Assembly (NCBI RefSeq): GCF_900104095.1
Contig: NZ_FNJO01000016.1
Location: 62,001 to 126,000 of the forward strand
Source: Ralstonia sp. 25mfcol4.1
Lineage (GTDB): Bacteria > Pseudomonadota > Gammaproteobacteria > Burkholderiales > Burkholderiaceae
Reading direction: 5' to 3'
Length of the DNA: 64,000 bases
Position numbers and translations under genes: made by a program. How positions within the stretch are numbered: the stretch's first letter is position 1; each line of letters opens with the position of its first letter. Shown here piece by piece: positions 61,545-64,000 of this stretch. Under the pieces are notes generated by a model that saw only the letters and a program-made list of their open reading frames with translations, did no database searches and was not told the origin of the DNA.

Positions 61545-61866
61545 TCAGTCCAGGTATTGGCTCTTGGCCTTCAGTGCCGGTACGTCTTCGCGCAGGCCAC
61601 GCGAGATGAGGCGCGACACCGCGCCGGACGAGATATCTCCGGCGGCAGGCAGGTCAACCCCGACTGCCTGCGTTTGCCGGCGAAATTGCGGATCAGCTGC
61701 CGCGGCCCAACGCGTCGCTGGGCCCTCCGGCGGGGAACGGCACAACCAGTGTGATGGGGCGTGTTGGGAAAGCGGGGCTCTGCGCCATCGCCTGGGCCGC
61801 CATCGCGAACACGGCCACAGCGATCGTTTGCCCAAAGCGTTTCATCCTGAAAGACATGCGGGCCAT
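61545..61866 (-). pseudogene. Remnants of a Bug-family receptor gene
   Basis: From ATG 61866 (minus strand) the frame encodes a Sec signal (AVAVFAMAAQAMAQ) and the Bug hallmark RPITLVVPFPAGGPSDALGR, then stops after about 57 residues at 61693. Only about 150 bases remain before the next gene, against roughly 800 expected. Another frame downstream ending at 61545 has good codon use (SRLISRGLREDVPALKAKSQ) and may be the C-terminal relic of this or another gene. An internal deletion of most of the Bug gene is the simplest reading. Confidence 0.7.
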
Positions 61867-61877
61867 AGCGAATCCTC

Positions 61878-62546
61878 TTAGTGGCGGGCAGCACGAAAGG
61901 ACCGCAACCACGGCAGTGCCGGGGGCAGGGTCGAATATTCGACTTCCGGCGCCGGCGCGCCGACGGGCAACGCGAGGCCGACGCGGTTATGCCAATACGT
62001 GCGCAATCCCACCACTGAGGTACCGAACATGTCATAGCCGGAACCGGCGACGAAGGCCGCGTCGGGTGCCTGCACGCGGAGTTCCTGCAGGGCAAGCTGG
62101 TACGGGCGCGGGTCCGGTTTGTAGTAGCCGGCTGCCTCGGAAGTGACCACTACATCCCAGTCGATTCCCAGCAGGCCGGCAGCGCGCTGGCCCAGGCGCT
62201 CGGAACAGTTAGTCACGACGGCCAGTTTGCAATGCGGCCGCAGTGCCTGAAGCAACTCGCGGGCGCCCTCCCACGGCGGCAATTCGTCCCAGTGCGCTTC
62301 GAGTGCCGCCGGTGCCGTCGAAGGCAGGCCCACATGTTCCGCTGCTTCCCGCACCAATTGTTCATAACTCACGTAGGCGCCGCAGCCGTAGGTCCTCCGC
62401 AGGTACTCGGCCCGCCACGCGCGGCCCGCCCCCTCGGACCCGGCGGCTGAGTTCCAGAGGGTCCAGGAGTCCAGCAAGGCGGTGAGCAGGTCGAAAAGCA
62501 CGGCACTCGGCCAGGCGGGCGATGGGCGGGAAGCAAGTATGTCCAT
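61878..62546 (-). CDS. HAD-superfamily hydrolase (haloacid dehalogenase-like)
   Basis: The 222-residue HAD protein has the nucleophile Asp19 in LFDLLTALLDSW, motif II in VVTNCSE, Lys in YYKPDP and the acidic motif in GSGYDMFG. An alpha-helical cap lies between residues 25 and 95. The FDLLTALLD form resembles L-2-haloacid dehalogenase-like proteins but the substrate may be a phosphate ester. It starts a unit with the Bug remnants and DSD1 gene and is divergent from the LysR gene at 62665. Confidence 0.88.
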   Translation of the reverse strand: MDILASRPSPAWPSAVLFDLLTALLDSWTLWNSAAGSEGAGRAWRAEYLRRTYGCGAYVSYEQLVREAAEHVGLPSTAPAALEAHWDELPPWEGARELLQALRPHCKLAVVTNCSERLGQRAAGLLGIDWDVVVTSEAAGYYKPDPRPYQLALQELRVQAPDAAFVAGSGYDMFGTSVVGLRTYWHNRVGLALPVGAPAPEVEYSTLPPALPWLRSFRAARH

Positions 62547-62664
62547 GAGATCCTTTTTGCGAGAGGTCTGCGCAGCGGTGCACTGTCGTCAGAGGTTCCC
62601 AGTGTAGAAACGATAGTGTGGCTCGTGGTTAAATCTCGGAACATCAATCGTTAAGCTGAAGTGA

Positions 62665-63588
62665 ATGATCCAGATCGAGGACTTGCGGCTGGTCGAGGCG
62701 CTGGCACAGTCGCCCTCGCTTAGCGCAGCGGCGCGAGCGCTTAATGTGACGCCCCCGGCATTGTCTGCGCGCCTGCGCAAGCTGGAGTTCATGCTGGGCC
62801 TTGCGCTTGCCACCCGCACTGCCCGGCGGTTGAGCCTGACGCCCGAAGGCGAACGCTTCGCGCGTGAGAGCGCGGCGCTGCTGGCTCAGCTCAATGCGCT
62901 TCCCGAGTCTTTCAGGCGGGAGGACAGCCAGCTCACAGGAACGCTCCGTATTGCCGCCCCCTTTGGCTACGGACGGCACCATATCGCCCCACTGCTGGGG
63001 CGCTTTGCACTGGCCCATCCGGGTTTGCGCCTGCAGCTCGATTTGCATGAGACCCCCTGGCCAGACCGGCACGACTCGGATGCCGTGGTCCACATCGGCG
63101 CGGTGCGCGATTCATCCTGGATCGCCCGCACACTCGCCCCCAATGCACGCTGGCTGTGCGCCAGCCCGGCCTACTTGAGCCAGCACGGCACGCCTGCGCA
63201 GCCCCGCGACTTGCTCTCGCACGCCTGCATCTGCATCCGGGAGAACGACGAGGACGTGACGCTGTGGCGATTCCGCAGGCCAGGCGCCAGCGGAGGGCGG
63301 CGATCCCTGGCACGAGAGACCGTGCGTGTCGTGGCTGCCTATACCAGCAATGACGGCAGTATTGCGCGTCAGTGGGCAGAGCAGGGCCTGGGACTGGTGC
63401 TCCGTTCGGAATGGGACGTGGCCGACGCTGTCGCGCGCGGCAGACTGGTGCGGGTGCTGGCCGACTGGGAGTTTGACAGCGCGCCGGTGACATTGCTGGT
63501 GCCGACCCGTCGCGGACGTACGGCCCGTGTGCAAGCGGTAATGCAATTCCTGGAAGAGGAGTTGGGAGGCGACCGGCAGGTGCAGTGA
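62665..63588 (+). CDS. LysR-family transcriptional regulator
   Basis: The 307-residue regulator has an N-terminal winged helix (about residues 1-62, LSAAARALNVTPPALSARLRKLE) and an effector domain with RIAAPFGYGRHHIAPLLGRF. It is divergent from the HAD/DSD1 unit with 118 bases between, and so probably regulates it. Confidence 0.92.
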   Translation: MIQIEDLRLVEALAQSPSLSAAARALNVTPPALSARLRKLEFMLGLALATRTARRLSLTPEGERFARESAALLAQLNALPESFRREDSQLTGTLRIAAPFGYGRHHIAPLLGRFALAHPGLRLQLDLHETPWPDRHDSDAVVHIGAVRDSSWIARTLAPNARWLCASPAYLSQHGTPAQPRDLLSHACICIRENDEDVTLWRFRRPGASGGRRSLARETVRVVAAYTSNDGSIARQWAEQGLGLVLRSEWDVADAVARGRLVRVLADWEFDSAPVTLLVPTRRGRTARVQAVMQFLEEELGGDRQVQ

Positions 63589-63937
63589 GGTGCGCTGAAC
63601 GTTGTGTTTGAGCGTAAACCCGCCAGCGCGGATCCAACGATGAACGCTGATCCGTGCTTCTTCATGATCCCAAACTTGGACCGGATGAACCTCACGCGTC
63701 GGGCGGCATGCAGTGACCCAGGTGGAAGCCCGAGATGGCGATCACTGTCTCCGCGTTTGGTCCTGTCCCCGGGAAGAAAAACCTCGTCGTCCCCCAAGCT
63801 CCAATGCCGACAATTCAATCTGGTGGACGCCCCGACATCCGAGAACGCCCCTGAACAATGGAGTGTTGGGGCCATCAGCATGTCGGTTTCCTAAAAACCT
63901 ATACTGTTAGCGCCTGAGTTGGAACCGGAGCCCCGCC
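63589..63937. other. Intergenic region before the right-edge gene
   Basis: These 349 bases have no convincing gene. A minus-strand frame (63369-63881) crosses into the LysR gene and shows no family. Nothing structured stands out. Confidence 0.55.
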
Positions 63938-64000
63938 ATGGCCAATCTTTCATACTGTCACGCCGAAACCGACGCACGCGATCCCGTCGAGCCTCTGATC
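63938..64000 (+). CDS. Start of a gene cut by the right window edge
   Basis: ATG 63938 is preceded by GGAG with eight bases of spacing. Only 21 codons are visible, beginning MANLSYCHAETDARDPVEPL. Similar short openings with SY-H and PL occur in AMP-dependent acyl-CoA synthetases, but this is too little sequence to assign a function. Confidence 0.55.
   Translation, partial: MANLSYCHAETDARDPVEPLI

Noticed and set aside
63369..63881. A minus-strand 170-codon frame near the right edge
   Set aside because: More than a third of it is antisense to the LysR gene and the rest has no recognisable domain or start signal.

Overview
The window is a gene-dense, GC-rich stretch of a betaproteobacterial chromosome or megaplasmid. 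A Burkholderiales organism close to Cupriavidus or Ralstonia fits best. The evidence is the orphan Bug-type (tripartite tricarboxylate family) periplasmic receptors, the OmpC-type porin beginning with a QSSVTLYG-like segment, many IclR/LysR/MarR one-component regulators beside catabolic genes, and the high GC3 codon use. I see no rRNA, tRNA, CRISPR array, insertion sequence, integrase or phage gene. The genus is an inference.

Layout. (A) 1-13.4 kb holds two aromatic or N-heterocyclic catabolic blocks. The first runs from a TPP-dependent enzyme (cut by the window edge) through an aspartate-dehydrogenase-like protein, an aldehyde dehydrogenase, a two-domain VOC dioxygenase-like protein and a VanB-type reductase to an MFS aromatic-acid permease, and ends in a strong terminator at 6421-6447. 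The second has an IclR regulator, a Bug receptor, a two-subunit molybdenum hydroxylase of the isoquinoline 1-oxidoreductase type and, on the opposite strand, a NicC/salicylate-hydroxylase-like FAD monooxygenase with its own IclR regulator. (B) 13.7-16.2 kb is a PAS-GGDEF-EAL protein. (C) 16.2-31.8 kb looks like one heterocycle-degradation island. It contains an NCS2 permease plus a TRZ/ATZ-type deaminase with a divergent AraC regulator. It also contains a five-gene operon with every junction overlapping (FAD, 2Fe-2S and molybdopterin subunits of a xanthine-dehydrogenase-type hydroxylase, a UbiX prenyltransferase, and a COG0523 GTPase). A divergent LysR follows, then a second NCS2 permease, a UbiD-type decarboxylase and two tandem amidohydrolase-2 paralogues, one of which has lost its HxH metal motif.

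(D) 32.2-44.8 kb is a recognisable ferulate-to-protocatechuate module: hydroxycinnamoyl-CoA hydratase-lyase, vanillin dehydrogenase, feruloyl-CoA synthetase, porin, Bug receptor and amidohydrolase on the plus strand. Facing it on the minus strand are vanR (GntR), vanA, vanB and an MFS permease, with a MarR regulator at the end. (E) 45.3-53.4 kb carries an orphan ModA-like binding protein with a divergent LysR, a small stress cluster (lone GroES, two Hsp20, one unknown protein), a TauE/SafE exporter, a MarR regulator, an enoyl-CoA hydratase and a MocR-type regulator. (F) 53.5-64 kb is mixed: a TetR regulator with a membrane protein, a DUF3626 protein, a BamE-like lipoprotein, a small VOC protein, a hybrid histidine kinase, a DSD1-family PLP enzyme, remnants of a Bug gene, a HAD hydrolase, a LysR regulator and the first codons of a gene at the right edge.

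The regulatory DNA is unusually readable. Matching palindromes link the MarR at 50610 to the enoyl-CoA hydratase at 51906, link the TetR at 55161 to itself and to the membrane gene at 54431, and link the MarR at 44819 to the ferulate operon. The most interesting candidate for an undescribed system is region C. There a molybdenum hydroxylase, a prenylated-FMN decarboxylase pair, purine-type permeases and a tandem of intact and metal-motif-deficient amidohydrolases appear to form one pathway with no obvious known substrate.
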